This document shows, piece by piece, positions 62,801-64,000 of a stretch of 64,000 nucleotides of DNA; within the stretch, counting starts at the first letter, position 1; each line of letters opens with the position of its first letter. This DNA is from Bacillus halotolerans (lineage in GTDB: Bacteria; Bacillota; Bacilli; Bacillales; Bacillaceae), in assembly GCF_001517105.1 (NCBI RefSeq), contig NZ_LPVF01000001.1, positions 62,001 to 126,000 of the forward strand. Reading direction: 5' to 3'. The notes beneath the pieces are model-generated. The model ran no database searches. It had not been told where the DNA came from and saw only the letters and a program-made list of their open reading frames with translations. The position numbers were made by a program, and so were the translations under genes.

Positions 62801-62826
62801 AAAGAAAAAAACAGGGGGAGTGCGGG

Positions 62827-64000
62827 ATGAAAAAAGACTGGTGGAAGGATGCAGTCGTTTATCAAATATATTCAAGAAGTTTTCAGGACAGTAATGGAGA
62901 TGGGATCGGGGATTTGCGGGGGATTATTTCCCGGCTGGACTACATAAAGGAGCTTGGGGCAGATGTGATTTGGATATGTCCCATCTACCCTTCTCCAAAT
63001 GTTGATTACGGTTATGATGTGACTGACCATAAGACGATTATGGAGTCTTACGGCACGATGGAGGATTTTCATGATCTGCTTGACGAGGTGCATCAGCGCG
63101 GCTTAAAGCTTGTCATGGATTTTGTCCTCAATCACACCTCAGTCGAGCATCCGTGGTTTAAAGAAGCGGAGCTGGACAAAAACAGCAAGCACCGCAGTTA
63201 TTACTTTTGGCGCCCCGGAACCGAAGATGGCCCGCCGACAGACTGGGTGTCAGACTACGGACGTCCGGTTTGGCAATATGAGGAGCACACTGGCGAATAT
63301 TATCTGCACATGAATGCCGTCAAACAAGCTGATTTAAACTGGGAAAACCCTGACGTTCGCCAAGCGGTATATGACATGATGAAGTTTTGGCTCGATAAAG
63401 GGGTCGACGGCTTGCGGATAGACCAGCTTCATCTGATCTCAAAGAAAGAGTTCCTTCCTTCATATGAGGACTACGTCAATCAGTGTGCAGAACCGAAACC
63501 CTTCCAGCCGAACGGCGAACGCATCCATGACTATTTAAAAGAGATGACAGACGAAGTATTTTCACAATACGATGTCATGTCGGTCGGCGAGGTTGGCTCT
63601 GTCACACCGGAGGAAGGCTTGACATATACGGGAACTGATAAGCATGAACTGAATATGATTTTTCACTTTCAGCATATGGAGCTTGACCAGCAGCCGGGAA
63701 AAGAACATTGGGATCTGAAGCCCCTGGAGCTTTCTGATTTAAAATCTGTATTAACAAAGTGGCAGAAGACGCTTGAACATAAAGGCTGGAATACTCTGTT
63801 CTGGTGCAACCACGACCAGCCGCGGATCGTTTCCCGTTTCGGAGATGAAGGGAGATATCGCAAAGAATCTGCGAAAATGCTTGCCACTGTCCTTTATTTT
63901 ATGAAAGGAACGCCGTATATTTATCAAGGAGAAGAAATCGGCATGACAAACGCGCCGTTTACGAGAATTGAGGACTACAAAGATATCCAAACGATCAATA
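62827..64000 (+). CDS. ycdG: Oligo-1,6-glucosidase, GH13 (partial, runs off the right edge)
   Basis: The first ~391 residues of a GH13 alpha-glucosidase that cleaves isomaltose-type alpha-1,6 bonds. Conserved regions in order: I DFVLNHTS, nucleophile Asp in GLRIDQLHL, acid Glu in SVGEVGS, and WCNHDQPR with the third catalytic Asp; region V QADLNW is present. There is no signal peptide, so it is intracellular and probably acts on imported malto/isomalto-oligosaccharides. GGGGGAGTGCGGG precedes the ATG. Co-transcribed with ycdF. The 3' end is outside the window. Confidence 0.92.
   Translation, partial: MKKDWWKDAVVYQIYSRSFQDSNGDGIGDLRGIISRLDYIKELGADVIWICPIYPSPNVDYGYDVTDHKTIMESYGTMEDFHDLLDEVHQRGLKLVMDFVLNHTSVEHPWFKEAELDKNSKHRSYYFWRPGTEDGPPTDWVSDYGRPVWQYEEHTGEYYLHMNAVKQADLNWENPDVRQAVYDMMKFWLDKGVDGLRIDQLHLISKKEFLPSYEDYVNQCAEPKPFQPNGERIHDYLKEMTDEVFSQYDVMSVGEVGSVTPEEGLTYTGTDKHELNMIFHFQHMELDQQPGKEHWDLKPLELSDLKSVLTKWQKTLEHKGWNTLFWCNHDQPRIVSRFGDEGRYRKESAKMLATVLYFMKGTPYIYQGEEIGMTNAPFTRIEDYKDIQTIN

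Overview
The window is a stretch of a low-to-moderate G+C Firmicute chromosome and almost certainly comes from a member of the Bacillus subtilis group. Nearly every gene and its order match what I remember of the purT-to-ycdG segment of B. subtilis 168. Several proteins (RtpA, LipA, MphK, Mpr) carry more substitutions than I would expect for strain 168 itself, so a related subspecies or sister species is more likely. No rRNA, tRNA, CRISPR array, insertion sequence or prophage is visible.

Layout. 1-10.3 kb: tail of a probable iron-dependent alcohol/glycerol dehydrogenase, purT, the secreted protease mpr, lipoprotein ybfJ, esterase ybfK, the phospholipid operon pssA-ybfM-psd (with SigA- and SigX-type promoters), ybfN, a frameshifted ybfO behind a SigW-like promoter, trhO, and gltP. 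10.3-14.3 kb: glucosamine uptake and catabolism (gamA-gamP) divergent from its regulator gamR. 14.3-23.2 kb: amino-acid metabolism, with CodY-box ilvE, ybgF/ybgG, and the glutamine system glsA-glnT divergent from its two-component regulator glnK-glnL. 23.2-31.1 kb: the glucarate/galactarate pathway kdgD-ycbD-gudP-gudD, regulator ycbG, and garD. Matching FadR-type operators sit on the kdgD and ycbG promoters, and cre-like sites lie throughout the cluster.

31.1-33.9 kb is dense in RNA-level control. The macrolide kinase gene mphK follows a 12-codon leader ORF with an Arg-Phe-Arg motif and an intrinsic terminator. Next comes a tryptophan T-box, then a Trp-rich leader peptide overlapping rtpA (anti-TRAP), then ycbK. 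33.9-38 kb: two-component system ycbLM and ABC exporter ycbN-ycbO, with a second, frameshifted copy of ycbO.

38-64 kb: ycbP, spore hydrolase cwlJ, ycbR, the phosphate-starvation Tat module phoD-tatAd-tatCd with Pho boxes, pcp, ycbU, drug efflux lmrAB with its operator, asparaginase ansZ with a TnrA-like box, lipase lipA, yczC, yccF, the sodium exporter natAB divergent from natK-natR, yccK, ycdA, paralogues ycdB/ycdC, peptidase cwlK, rapJ, ycdF, and the 5' part of an oligo-1,6-glucosidase gene.

The most notable signals are three. First, two unrelated genes (ybfO and the extra ycbO copy) are each broken by one missing A at the same sequence, G-A7-C, which in the reading frame is a canonical A-AAA-AAC minus-one slippery heptamer. 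Second, the leader/terminator arrangement before mphK looks like macrolide-sensing attenuation. Third, the rtpA leader peptide differs from the one I remember in strain 168. No wholly new multigene system is apparent.
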